Shown one piece after another: positions 1-7,924 of a stretch of 25,239 nucleotides of DNA. Below the pieces are notes generated by a model. The model saw only the letters and a program-made list of their open reading frames with translations, was not told the origin of the DNA and ran no database searches. The position numbers and the translations under genes are program-made. Origin of the DNA: Streptomyces violaceoruber (lineage in GTDB: Bacteria > Actinomycetota > Actinomycetes > Streptomycetales > Streptomycetaceae); NCBI GenBank assembly GCA_000720805.1, contig JODI01000104.1, positions 1 through 25,239 of the forward strand, written 5' to 3'. Numbering within the stretch: the stretch's first letter is position 1; each line of letters begins with the position of its first letter.

Positions 1-29
1 CCCCCATGCCGCACGGCGCGAAGGGCCAG

Positions 30-42
30 GTGGCTCCGCCAC
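30..42. repeat. Small inverted repeat GTGGC-TCC-GCCAC
   Basis: Five-base arms flank a 3-base loop. With the ATG that follows, it forms a motif (GTGGCTCCGCCACATG, 30-45) that recurs with two changes at 131-146 inside a longer hairpin. No gene is supported between 1 and 263. The stretch holds only these repeats and the upstream region of the acyl-CoA synthetase. Confidence 0.4.
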
Positions 43-130
43 ATGACCCTCCACGCCGCACGGCGATCGCACGCACCGAACGCCGCTCCTTCTCCCACGA
101 AGATCCATCAGAAGGGCCCTAGCGGAGGAA

Positions 131-160
131 GTGGTCCCGCCACATGGGCGGCGGGACCAC
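131..160. terminator. Strong hairpin, candidate terminator or leader structure
   Basis: GTGGTCCCGCC (131-141) and GGCGGGACCAC (150-160) are perfect 11-bp arms around an 8-base loop. No T tract follows, as is common for actinobacterial terminators. It may end transcription from a gene left of the window, or sit in the leader of the synthetase starting 104 bp downstream. Confidence 0.55.
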
Positions 161-263
161 ATCGTCACGGCCGTCTCTGGTGCTCTGGGAGCCGGGAGCT
201 GACAGCCCTGAAACCCGGACATCCGCTTGACCTGCCCCCGCGCCGGACCGAGGATCATGTGTC

Positions 264-1757
264 ATGACGCCAGGACACGGCAGCACGGTCGACGGGGTGC
301 TGCGCCGCAGCGCCCGGCGCACCCCGGCGCGGGTGGCGGTGGAGTACGCCGACCGCGCCTGGACGTACGAGGAACTCGACGAGGCGGTCTCCCGCGCGGC
401 GCGTCTGCTCCTCGAGCAGGGGCTCGCCCCCGGCGACCGGGTCGGCGCCTACGGCCACAACTCGGACGCCTATCTGATCGGCTTCCTCGCCTGCGCCCGG
501 GCGGGCCTGGTGCACGTGCCGGTCAACCAGAACCTGACCGGCGACGACCTGACGTACATCGTCGGCCAGTCCGGCAGCACCCTGGTCCTCACGGACCCGG
601 ACCTCGCAGGTCGACTGCCGGACGACGTCCGATCGTTGCCCCTGCGCGACGCCGACGACTCCCTGCTGGCACGCCTGGCCTCGACACCCGCGTACGACGG
701 TCCCGAGCCGCGTGGCGAGGACCTGGTCCAGTTGCTGTACACCTCCGGGACGACGGCCCTGCCGAAGGGCGCGATGATGACCCACCGCGCCCTCGTGCAC
801 GAGTATCTGAGCGCGATCACCGCCCTCGACCTCAGCGCGGGCGACCGCCCGGTGCACGCGCTGCCGCTCTACCACTCGGCACAGATGCACGTGTTCCTGC
901 TGCCGTACCTCGCGGTCGGCGCCACGAACATCGTCATCGACGCACCGGACGGCGACCGGCTCTTCGACCTGATCGAGGCCGGCCGCGCGGACAGCCTGTT
1001 CGCACCTCCCACCGTGTGGATCGCGCTGGCGAACCGTGCGGACTTCCCGTCCCGTGACCTGAGCGGACTGCGCAAGGCGTACTACGGCGCGTCGATCATG
1101 CCGGTGCCCGTCCTGGAACGCCTGCGGGAACGCCTTCCGAAGCTGGCCTTCTACAACTGCTTCGGCCAGAGCGAGATCGGCCCGCTGGCCACCGTCCTCG
1201 CCCCCGACGAGCACAAGGGGCGCATGGACTCCTGCGGCCGGCCCGTCCTCTTCGTGGACGCACGTGTGGTCGACGAGGACGGCAAGGACGTCCCCGACGG
1301 CACGCCCGGCGAAATCGTCTACCGCTCCCCGCAGTTGTGCGAGGGGTACTGGGACAAGCCCGAGGAGACCGCCGAGGCCTTCCGTGACGGCTGGTTCCAC
1401 TCCGGCGACCTCGCGGTGCGCGACGCCCACGGCTACTTCACCATCGTCGACCGGGTGAAGGACGTCATCAACTCCGGAGGCGTACTGGTCGCCTCGCGCC
1501 AGGTCGAGGACGCCCTGTACACCCACGAATCGGTCGCCGAGGTCGCCGTGATCGGCCTCCCCGACGAGCGCTGGATCGAGGCGGTCACCGCGGTCGTCGT
1601 CCCGCGCGGCGAGGTCACCGAGGAGGACCTCCTCGCACACGCCCGCGAGAAACTCGCCCCCTTCAAGGCGCCGAAGCGGATCGTGTTCGTGGACGAGCTG
1701 CCGCGCAACGCGAGCGGGAAGGTCCTCAAGAGGGAACTCAGGGACCGGTTCACCTAG
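264..1757 (+). CDS. AMP-forming acyl-CoA synthetase (fatty-acid-CoA ligase family)
   Basis: A cytosolic ANL-superfamily ligase of 497 aa that should activate a carboxylic acid to its CoA thioester through an acyl-adenylate. The AMP-binding loop YTSGTTALPKGA lies at about residues 159-170. The A5 region is YNCFGQSEIGP. The hinge region SGDLAVRDAHGYFTIVDRVKD leads into the C-terminal lid, with the catalytic lysine near 486 (NASGKVLK). After the hinge it has SGGVLVASRQVED rather than the usual SGGENIYPxEVE, a variant of some fatty-acyl-CoA synthetases. AGGA lies 9 bases before the ATG. Its stop overlaps the stop of the convergent PaaK-type gene. Substrate cannot be read from sequence; a medium- or long-chain or aromatic acid is plausible. 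The family call is secure. Confidence 0.92.
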   Translation: MTPGHGSTVDGVLRRSARRTPARVAVEYADRAWTYEELDEAVSRAARLLLEQGLAPGDRVGAYGHNSDAYLIGFLACARAGLVHVPVNQNLTGDDLTYIVGQSGSTLVLTDPDLAGRLPDDVRSLPLRDADDSLLARLASTPAYDGPEPRGEDLVQLLYTSGTTALPKGAMMTHRALVHEYLSAITALDLSAGDRPVHALPLYHSAQMHVFLLPYLAVGATNIVIDAPDGDRLFDLIEAGRADSLFAPPTVWIALANRADFPSRDLSGLRKAYYGASIMPVPVLERLRERLPKLAFYNCFGQSEIGPLATVLAPDEHKGRMDSCGRPVLFVDARVVDEDGKDVPDGTPGEIVYRSPQLCEGYWDKPEETAEAFRDGWFHSGDLAVRDAHGYFTIVDRVKDVINSGGVLVASRQVEDALYTHESVAEVAVIGLPDERWIEAVTAVVVPRGEVTEEDLLAHAREKLAPFKAPKRIVFVDELPRNASGKVLKRELRDRFT

Positions 1758-3049
1758 TGCGGCCGCAGATCCACGATCCGCCTGATCTTGCCCACCGACC
1801 GCTCCAGCGACTCCGGATCGACGATCTCGACGACGACCGAGACGCCGATGCCGTCCTTCACGGCCGCCGTGATGGTCCGCGCGGCCGCCTCCCGGTCCTC
1901 CCGGGTCGCGTCGGGGCGGGCCTCGGCCCGTACGGTGAGGGTGTCGAGGCGGCCCTCGCGGGTGAGCCGGAGCTGGAAGTGGGGTGCGACGCCCGGCGTG
2001 CGCAGCACGATCTCCTCGATCTGGGTGGGGAAGAGGTTCACTCCGCGCAGGATCACCAGGTCGTCGCTGCGGCCGGTGACCTTCTCCATCCGGCGGAACA
2101 CCCGGGCAGTGCCCGGCAGCAACCGGGTGAGATCCCGGGTCCGGTACCGGACGACCGGCATCGCCTCCTTGGTGAGCGAGGTGAGGACCAGCTCGCCCTT
2201 GTCCCCTTCCGGCAGCACCTCCCCGGTGATCGGATCGACGACCTCGGGAAAGAAGTGGTCCTCCCAGATGTGCAGTCCGTCCTTGGTCTCCACGCACTCC
2301 TGTGCCACCCCGGGGCCGATCACCTCCGACAGCCCGTATATGTCGACGGCGTCGATCGCGAACCGCTCCTCGATCTCGCTCCGCATCCGCTCCGTCCAGG
2401 GCTCGGCGCCGAAGATCCCCACCCGCAGCGAGGTGCCCCGGGGATCGACGCCCTGCCGCTCGAACTCGTCGAGGATCGTCAGCATGTACGACGGCGTCAC
2501 CATGATGATCTCGGGGCGGAGATCCAGGATCAGCTGGACCTGGCGGGCGGTCATACCGCCGGACGCCGGGATGACCGTACAGCCGAGCCGTTCGGCCCCG
2601 TAGTGGGCGCCGAGCCCGCCGGTGAACAGCCCGTAGCCGTACGCCACATGCACCGTGTCCCCCGGCCGTCCGCCCGCGGCGCGGATCGAGCGCGCCACCA
2701 TGTCGGACCACAGGGAGAGGTCGCTGTCGGTGTAACCGACCACGGTGGGGCGTCCGGTGGTGCCGCTGGACGCGTGGATGCGCCGGATACGGTCCTGGGG
2801 CACGGCGAACATCCCGTACGGATAGTGCTCCCGCAGATCCGCCTTGGTGGTGAAGGGGAACCGGCCCAGACCGGCCAGGGAGCGGCAGTCCTCCGGGTGG
2901 ACTCCGGCCTTGTCGAAGGACTCCCGGTAGAAGGGCACGTGGTCGTACGCGTGCCGCAGCGAGGCCCGCAACCGCTCCAGCTGCAGCTCCCGCAGCGCCT
3001 CCGGCCCGAGCCGTTCCCCGGAGTCGAGCAGGTCCGTCGCGTCCGTCAT
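1754..3049 (-). CDS. paaK: Phenylacetate-CoA ligase (PaaK family)
   Basis: Converts phenylacetate (or a related aryl acid), ATP and CoA to the aryl-acetyl-CoA, the entry step of the aerobic phenylacetate route. The 431-aa length is typical. The P-loop SSGTTGRPTVVGYT is at about residues 94-107. The PaaK signature GLSEVIGPGVAQEC and the stretch LHIWEDHFFPE follow, then the C-terminal lid YRTRDLTRLLPG ... GRSDDLVILRGVNLFP and the lysine near 421 (SVGKIRRIVD). GGGAGAGG lies 5-6 bases before the ATG. No paaABCDE epoxidase genes are in the window, so this is a stand-alone ligase here and may serve another aromatic acid. A PaaR-like palindrome lies about 40 bp upstream of the start. The final TAG overlaps the opposing gene's TAG through one CTAG. 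Confidence 0.9.
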   Translation of the reverse strand: MTDATDLLDSGERLGPEALRELQLERLRASLRHAYDHVPFYRESFDKAGVHPEDCRSLAGLGRFPFTTKADLREHYPYGMFAVPQDRIRRIHASSGTTGRPTVVGYTDSDLSLWSDMVARSIRAAGGRPGDTVHVAYGYGLFTGGLGAHYGAERLGCTVIPASGGMTARQVQLILDLRPEIIMVTPSYMLTILDEFERQGVDPRGTSLRVGIFGAEPWTERMRSEIEERFAIDAVDIYGLSEVIGPGVAQECVETKDGLHIWEDHFFPEVVDPITGEVLPEGDKGELVLTSLTKEAMPVVRYRTRDLTRLLPGTARVFRRMEKVTGRSDDLVILRGVNLFPTQIEEIVLRTPGVAPHFQLRLTREGRLDTLTVRAEARPDATREDREAAARTITAAVKDGIGVSVVVEIVDPESLERSVGKIRRIVDLRPH

Positions 3050-3089
3050 GCCGACCCTCTCCCTCTCACCAACCGCAACAATCCGGGCG

Positions 3090-3103
3090 ACCGATCATTC
3101 GGG
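3090..3103. promoter_or_regulatory. Candidate TetR/PaaR-type operator between paaK and the hydrolase
   Basis: ACCGATCATTCGGG contains the inverted repeat CCGA-TCAT-TCGG. As I recall it, the core of the actinobacterial PaaR site is ACCGnnCGnnCGGT; this site matches 8 of those 10 fixed positions. It sits 41 bases upstream of the paaK-type ATG in the 198-bp divergent gap. No TetR gene is in the window, so a regulator would act from elsewhere. Confidence 0.4.
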
Positions 3104-3247
3104 CGCGCTGCTGTAGATCAGTAATCCAAAGGACCCCTGCCCAGGCAAGGGGACGGTCCGTACTTGCTCGACGGAGACGGGCATGCCGGCTCTGCTCTCG
3201 GCAGAGGAAGCAGGGAAGGCGTCGGTCCCGGGGATACCGTTACCGGC

Positions 3248-3973
3248 ATGGACACCGGCCCTCGTACCGTCAAGGCGAACGGCATCACCCTCGCCTATCG
3301 CCGCTGGGGCCCTGAGGACGCCCCGCCCGTGCTCCTGCTGCACTGTCGCGGTGCCGACGGCGCGGACTGGTCGTCGATCGCCGAGAGGCTGGCAACGGGA
3401 CCGCGGGCGCGCCGGGTGTACGCGCCCGACCTGCGCGGACACGGGCGCAGCGACTGGCCCGGCACCGAGCCGGGGGCCGGCCCTGAGGTGTATGGCTACG
3501 AGGCGATGCGCGACGATGTCCTGGCGTTCCTCGGTGCGGTCGCCCTCGACCGTGTCGACGTCGTCGGGCACTCGCTGGGCGGGATCGTAGGGTATCTGCT
3601 CGCGCAACGCGCGCCCGAGGCCGTACGCCGCCTCGTCCTGGAAGACGTTCCCGCACCGATCCCGCTCGATCCGCCCCGGCCGCCCACCGAACGCCCTGAA
3701 GGAGACCTGCCCTTCGACTGGGCCATGGTGCGCGCCACCGACGGACAGCGCAACGCCCCCGATCCCGTGTGGTGGGAGCACATGGGGCGCATCACCATGC
3801 CCACACTGCTGGTCGGGGGCGGAGCCACCAGTCCGATCCCGCAGGACCAGCTCGCCGCGGTCGCCGGGCTCCTGCCCGACGCCCGCGTCGTGACGATCGA
3901 CGCCGGGCACCTGGTGCACGAGGACAGGCCGGAGGAGTTCCTGGCCGTCGTGCTGGACTTTCTGGCGGCGTGA
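3248..3973 (+). CDS. Alpha/beta hydrolase
   Basis: A 241-aa single-domain cytosolic hydrolase with no signal peptide. The fold is shown by LLLHCRGADGADW (oxyanion region), PDLRGHGRSDWPG, the nucleophile elbow GHSLGG (Ser109) and DAGHLVHEDRPEEF (His221). The usual acidic residue after strand 7 is missing: the loop reads LLVGGGATSPIP. Asp133 in LVLEDVP after strand 6 is the likely substitute. The start is set at the ATG after TTACCGGC. The open frame extends 28 codons upstream to a TTG, but that part is unlike the family. No strong ribosome site is visible. The stop is 4 bp from the convergent sulfatase gene. Substrate unknown; an ester or lactone would fit the acyl-CoA context. Confidence 0.85.
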   Translation: MDTGPRTVKANGITLAYRRWGPEDAPPVLLLHCRGADGADWSSIAERLATGPRARRVYAPDLRGHGRSDWPGTEPGAGPEVYGYEAMRDDVLAFLGAVALDRVDVVGHSLGGIVGYLLAQRAPEAVRRLVLEDVPAPIPLDPPRPPTERPEGDLPFDWAMVRATDGQRNAPDPVWWEHMGRITMPTLLVGGGATSPIPQDQLAAVAGLLPDARVVTIDAGHLVHEDRPEEFLAVVLDFLAA

Positions 3974-3977
3974 AGCC

Positions 3978-6008
3978 CTACTTGGCGTACGCGGTCATGA
4001 ACCGGTCGCGGAACGTGTCCATGCCCCACTCCGGTGCGTTCTTCGCCGGCTTCAGGCCGTCCGTCCAGCCCCAGTCGGAGATCCGGTCCAGCACCTTCGG
4101 GTCGTGGGCGACGATGGTGATCGGCACGTCCTTGCTGGTGTCGCCCTTGGTGACGGTCGGAACGGGCTGGTGATCGCCGAGGAAGACGAGGACGGTGTTC
4201 TTGTCGCCGTAGCGCTGGACCCACTCGGTCAGGCTGTCCAGGGAGTACTGGACGGCCCGCCGGTACTCGGTGCGCACGCTCTCCTGGTTCTTCCAGACCT
4301 CCTTGGGGTCCTTGCCCTCCTTCTTGATCTGGTCGAAGACGGAGCCGTCACCGAGCTTGTCCCAGTCGATCATGCGGGCGATGGGGGACCAGGGGTTGTG
4401 GCTGGAGGCCAGGATGATCTCCGCCATGATCGGGTCGCGATTCTTCTTGCCGTGCTCCAGGCGTTCGAAGGCCTCCATGCTGAACTGGTCCGGCACGGGC
4501 GTCCAGCTGAAGTACGGGCCCTGGTAGCCGAGGTGGGTGGAGTCGTAGATGTGGTCGAGACCGAAGTACTTGCCCTCGGGCCAGGCCTTGCGCACACCGG
4601 GGACGATGCCGACCGTGCGCCAGGCACCGGTCTTCTGGAAGTAGCTGGTGAGGGTCGCGCGGTCGCCGGTGGTCAGGCTCCGGTACCGCTGCTGGTTCTT
4701 GACCCACAGGCCGGACAGGAACGTCGAGTGGGCGAGCCAGCTTCCGGCGCCCGCCACCGGAGACCTGAGCCAGCCGCTGCGCGACTCGAAGCCGGCCGCC
4801 TTGAGCCGGCTCGTGCCCTTCTGCAGGGTCGCGTCCATCTCCGGCGCCATCGCCGGGTCGTCGAGGGCGACACGGCCGTAGCTCTCGATGAAGGTGAACA
4901 GGACGTCCTTGCCGCGCAGTCCGGTCAGCAACTGGTCCGGCGGGGTGGCGGCGAAGGCGTCGACCCGGGCCTTCTTCTCGAAGACCTTGGCGTCACCCAG
5001 GCCGTTGCGCACGTTCTGCACACGGTTGGCGAGGAACTCGGTGTTGCCCTTGGTCGCGATCGTGACGCCGCCGACCTGCACGCCCAGGGTGAAGCAGGTG
5101 ACCCACGCGGTGCCGAGAACGAGGGTGGTGTGGACGGCCGCCTGACGGTGCCGGGCCATGACGTTCGTCAGCCGGACCACCGCGAGCGTGCTCAACGTGA
5201 GGACGGCGATCAGCAGGAGGACCGCCCCCACTGTCGCGAGCACCTCACCCGTGCGGCCGAACGAATCCTTGACGAAGTCCGCGGCGTCGTTCAGCAGGAT
5301 CCAGTCGAAGACGAGGTCGAACGGCCGGGCCAGGAACTGGTAGAAGCCCATGTCCAGGAACTTCAGGACGGTGAACAGTCCGAGGAAGACGCCCGAGACG
5401 ACGGCGGTGATCCGCCGCGGCTTCCCCGGGAGCGCGAGCAGCAGGCACGCCAGGACGATCCCCTCGACCGGCATGCGGAGGAAGGAGAGCGGAGAGATCC
5501 GGTCGAGCCGGTTGGGCATGACCAGCGCGGCGAGCACCACCGCGGCGGCCAGCACGGTCGTCCCCACGGCCACACCGCGTGCGGCGCCGGGATAGCGGCG
5601 GCGCCATCCGAACCAACCGGGTTTGGGGGAGCCAGGCGACTCGCCGGGGTCGGGCCGGTCGTCGGTCGCCGCATCCACCGGCTCGCCCGCGGTGCCGTCC
5701 GCCCCCTTCGGCGCGGCTGCCTTCTCCTCGTCGGGCGGCGTGGTGGCTTTCTCCTCGTCGGCCGGCGCTCCTGCCTTCTCTTCGTCGGCCGGCGCTCCTG
5801 CCCTCTCGTCCTCGGCCGGTGCGGCTTCTTCCGCCTCTACGGCCGTCCCCTCCGCCGTGGCGGCGTCCTCGCCCGACTTCTCAGCCGCCTGGTCCTCTCT
5901 CGTCCCGTCAGTCCCGTCAGTCCCATCAGTCCCAGCGGTGTTGCCACCTTCCTGGTCCGTCCCGCCCTCGCTGGTGGGCAGTTGACGAGAGCGAGTGAAG
6001 AGCGACAC
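3978..6008 (-). CDS. Membrane sulfatase-family protein (LTA-synthase-like phosphoglycerol transferase)
   Basis: A 676-aa polytopic membrane protein with an extracytoplasmic alkaline-phosphatase/sulfatase-fold domain, related to enzymes that transfer glycerol phosphate or hydrolyse phospho- or sulfo-esters at the cell surface. Residues 1-140 are acidic and repetitive (GTD triplets; about four copies of a GAPADEEKA nonapeptide). About five membrane helices lie at roughly 143-164, 181-196, 200-217, 255-280 and 292-312. The catalytic domain starts near 365 with FTFIESYGR (Glu375, metal). GAGSWLAHSTF near 420-430 should hold the nucleophile. His537 and the metal pair GDHQP (Asp612/His613) follow. 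The GTG start is preferred because AAGGA precedes it by 7 bases; an ATG 23 codons upstream lacks such a site. The exact substrate is not readable. Confidence 0.85.
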   Translation of the reverse strand: MSLFTRSRQLPTSEGGTDQEGGNTAGTDGTDGTDGTREDQAAEKSGEDAATAEGTAVEAEEAAPAEDERAGAPADEEKAGAPADEEKATTPPDEEKAAAPKGADGTAGEPVDAATDDRPDPGESPGSPKPGWFGWRRRYPGAARGVAVGTTVLAAAVVLAALVMPNRLDRISPLSFLRMPVEGIVLACLLLALPGKPRRITAVVSGVFLGLFTVLKFLDMGFYQFLARPFDLVFDWILLNDAADFVKDSFGRTGEVLATVGAVLLLIAVLTLSTLAVVRLTNVMARHRQAAVHTTLVLGTAWVTCFTLGVQVGGVTIATKGNTEFLANRVQNVRNGLGDAKVFEKKARVDAFAATPPDQLLTGLRGKDVLFTFIESYGRVALDDPAMAPEMDATLQKGTSRLKAAGFESRSGWLRSPVAGAGSWLAHSTFLSGLWVKNQQRYRSLTTGDRATLTSYFQKTGAWRTVGIVPGVRKAWPEGKYFGLDHIYDSTHLGYQGPYFSWTPVPDQFSMEAFERLEHGKKNRDPIMAEIILASSHNPWSPIARMIDWDKLGDGSVFDQIKKEGKDPKEVWKNQESVRTEYRRAVQYSLDSLTEWVQRYGDKNTVLVFLGDHQPVPTVTKGDTSKDVPITIVAHDPKVLDRISDWGWTDGLKPAKNAPEWGMDTFRDRFMTAYAK
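5720..5818 (-). repeat. In-frame degenerate 27-bp repeat in the sulfatase N-terminus
   Basis: About four imperfect copies encode GAPADEEKA-like nonapeptides at residues 70-100 of the sulfatase. The two central copies are nearly identical in DNA (both contain CGTCGGCCGGCGCTCCTGCC). This is a disordered, charged cytoplasmic tail expected to vary in copy number between strains. Confidence 0.7.
5902..5937 (-). repeat. 9-bp tandem repeat (GTCCCGTCA), encodes Thr-Asp-Gly triplets
   Basis: Four copies: two GTCCCGTCA, one GTCCCATCA and one partial GTCCCAGCG. On the minus strand they encode the GTDGTDGTDGT run near residue 30 of the sulfatase. Nine bases keep the frame, so copy-number change would not break the gene. 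Confidence 0.8.
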
Positions 6009-6124
6009 CCGGTGGTCCTTCCGTACGGTCGTGCGATGGCATGGCAAACGGGGCCCGTAGGCCCAGCCTGCCACCACCAGTACGTCCGTCCGTCACGTTC
6101 CGTTCAAGCCAATGGGACCGGATT

Positions 6125-7744
6125 TCATCCGCCCGCCGACGCCGCCACCTCCCGGGCCCACCGGTAGTCCGCCTTGCCGCTGGGTGACCGCCGGAGCGCA
6201 TCCGTGATCACCAGTCGGCGCGGGATCTTGTACCCGGCGAGCCGGGACCGGCAGTGCGCCTGGATGTCCTCCAGGGACGGCCGCGCGGCGCCTGCCCGCA
6301 GCTGCACCACGGCCGCCACATGGTGGCCCCACTTCGCGTCCGGCACCCCGGCCACCAGTGCGTCGTACACGTCCGGATGGGACTTGAGGGCCTGCTCGAC
6401 CTCCTCCGGGTACACCTTCTCCCCGCCGGTGTTGATGCACTGCGAGCCCCGGCCGAGAACGGTGACCACGCCCTCCTCGTCGACGGTGGCCATGTCGCCG
6501 AGCAGCACCCATCGCTCGCCGTCCTTCTCGAAGAACGTCTCGGCGGTTTTCCGGGGGTCGTTGTAGTAGCCGAGCGGCACATGACCGCACTGCGCGACCC
6601 GCCCCACCTCACCGACGGCGACCGGCTCGTATGTGGCCGGATCAACCACCTGTGTACGGGAGTTGACCCGGATGCGGAAGCCCCTCTCGGGTCCGGAGTC
6701 GTCGGTCGCCGTGCCGTTGAAGCCCGACTCCGAGGAGCCGAAGTTGTTGAGCAGCATCACGTTCGGGACGAGTGCCTGGAACTGCCGGCGCACGGTGTCC
6801 GACATGATCGCCCCGGACGATGACACGGTGAACATCGACGACATGTCGGTGCCCTTCATGGGGCCCTCGAGCGCGTCGATCAGCGGACGCAGCATCGCGT
6901 CGCCCACCAGGGACATGCTGGTGACCTTCTCCTTCTCGATGGTCCGCAGCACCTCGTCGGGCACGAACTTGCGGTGCAGCAGGACCCGTTGGCCGAAGTT
7001 GAAGCCGATGAACGCCGTCAGCGTGGACGTGCCGTGCATCAGCGGGGGAGTGGGGAAGAAGGTGATTCCCGCACCGCCGGCCGCGACCCGCTCGGCCAGT
7101 TCCTCCGGCTTCCTCACCGGCTCCCCGGTCGGCGCGCCGCCGCCCAGCCCCGAGAAGAACAGATCCTCCTGGCGCCACATCACGCCCTTGGGCATCCCGG
7201 TGGTGCCTCCGGTGTAGATGATGAACTGGTCGTTGCCCGACCGGGGCGCGAAGTTGCGCTCCGGGGAGCCCGCCGTCTCGGCGGAGGTGAAGGGCACCGC
7301 GGCCACGTCCGCCGCCCCCGGCGCCGCTTCCCCGACCCGCACCAGGTGTCGCAGTGCCTCCGTACGCGGCAGGGCGGCCGCCACCCGGTCGGTGAACTCC
7401 GCGTCGAACACCAGGCCCGCCAGGTCCGCGTCCCGGTACAGGTAGACCAACTCATCTTCCACATACCGGTAGTTGACGTTGACCGGGACGATCCGCGCCT
7501 TCAGGCAGCCGAGCACGGTCTGGAGGTACTCGACCCCGTTGTAGAGGTACAGCCCCACGTGCTCGCCGGGACGCACCCCGCTGTCGAGGAGGTGGTGGCC
7601 GACGCGGTTGGCGGCCTCGTCCAGTTCCGCGTACGTCAGACGGCGCTCCGCGCCCGTGCCGGGATGGTCGATGTACACGAGCGCCTCGCGGTCCGGGACC
7701 ACGTCGACGACCGACTCGAACAGGTCGGCAATGTTGTACTCCAC
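6125..7744 (-). CDS. FadD19-like acyl-CoA synthetase (sterol side-chain type)
   Basis: A 539-aa AMP-forming ligase. The P-loop IYTGGTTGMPKGVMW lies near 176-190, followed by the A5 region NNFGSSESGFNG, the A8 hinge LGRGSQCINTGGEKVYPEEVE and the catalytic lysine near 524 (SPSGKADYRW). Overall wording (NIADLFE, VNVNYRYVEDEL, GSPERNFAPRS, HIPLGYY-like VPLGYYND) resembles mycobacterial FadD19, which loads C24/C26 branched sterol side chains onto CoA. The start is the GTG preceded by AGGAGG, 5 bases away; the open frame runs 49 codons further up without family similarity. It is divergent from the hydratase/thiolase operon and shares a 180-bp control region with it. The next gene on this strand, the sulfatase, starts 116 bp downstream, so co-transcription is possible but the functions look unrelated. 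Actual substrate is inferred. Confidence 0.88.
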   Translation of the reverse strand: MEYNIADLFESVVDVVPDREALVYIDHPGTGAERRLTYAELDEAANRVGHHLLDSGVRPGEHVGLYLYNGVEYLQTVLGCLKARIVPVNVNYRYVEDELVYLYRDADLAGLVFDAEFTDRVAAALPRTEALRHLVRVGEAAPGAADVAAVPFTSAETAGSPERNFAPRSGNDQFIIYTGGTTGMPKGVMWRQEDLFFSGLGGGAPTGEPVRKPEELAERVAAGGAGITFFPTPPLMHGTSTLTAFIGFNFGQRVLLHRKFVPDEVLRTIEKEKVTSMSLVGDAMLRPLIDALEGPMKGTDMSSMFTVSSSGAIMSDTVRRQFQALVPNVMLLNNFGSSESGFNGTATDDSGPERGFRIRVNSRTQVVDPATYEPVAVGEVGRVAQCGHVPLGYYNDPRKTAETFFEKDGERWVLLGDMATVDEEGVVTVLGRGSQCINTGGEKVYPEEVEQALKSHPDVYDALVAGVPDAKWGHHVAAVVQLRAGAARPSLEDIQAHCRSRLAGYKIPRRLVITDALRRSPSGKADYRWAREVAASAGG

Positions 7745-7843
7745 CGTTCCTCCTGACCTCGGACAGGGGCCCTGGCTCCGCCACGGTTCGCCGTCATCAG
7801 AGCAAAGGGCGCCGCAAGTGTGAAGGGTCCTCGTCGAAGAAAT

Positions 7844-7858
7844 CTGACTGACTGTCAG
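7844..7858. promoter_or_regulatory. Palindrome CTGAC-N5-GTCAG in the divergent promoter
   Basis: CTGACTGACTGTCAG is symmetric at 12 of its 14 paired positions and has the size of a TetR-family site. It lies 66 bp upstream of the hydratase ATG and 99 bp upstream of the FadD19-like GTG. A second CTGTCAG (7904-7910) sits on the same face 52 bp further on, next to the hydratase ribosome site. Confidence 0.45.
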
Positions 7859-7886
7859 AAAACCCTTGAAGTGCCCCGGCCACTCC

Positions 7887-7900
7887 TGCAACCTGTTCTC
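7887..7900. promoter_or_regulatory. KstR-like 14-mer upstream of the hydratase operon
   Basis: TGCAACCTGTTCTC fits the KstR consensus TnnAACnnGTTnnA, as I recall it, except for the last base (C for A). KstR is the TetR repressor of sterol catabolism in mycobacteria and rhodococci, where its sites precede fadD19, echA19 and the ltp operon. Here the site is 24 bases before the start of the first gene of the corresponding operon. Confidence 0.45.
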
Positions 7901-7924
7901 GTTCTGTCAGAGGGGAGATGGCCC

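Noticed and set aside
255..2711. 818-codon open frame on the minus strand across both ligase genes
   Set aside because: It is antisense to the acyl-CoA synthetase and a frame shadow of paaK. Its composition is Arg/Gly/Ala-rich with no family words.
4104..6167. 687-codon open frame on the plus strand opposite the sulfatase
   Set aside because: Antisense shadow caused by high-GC third positions. The minus strand carries clear membrane helices and catalytic motifs.
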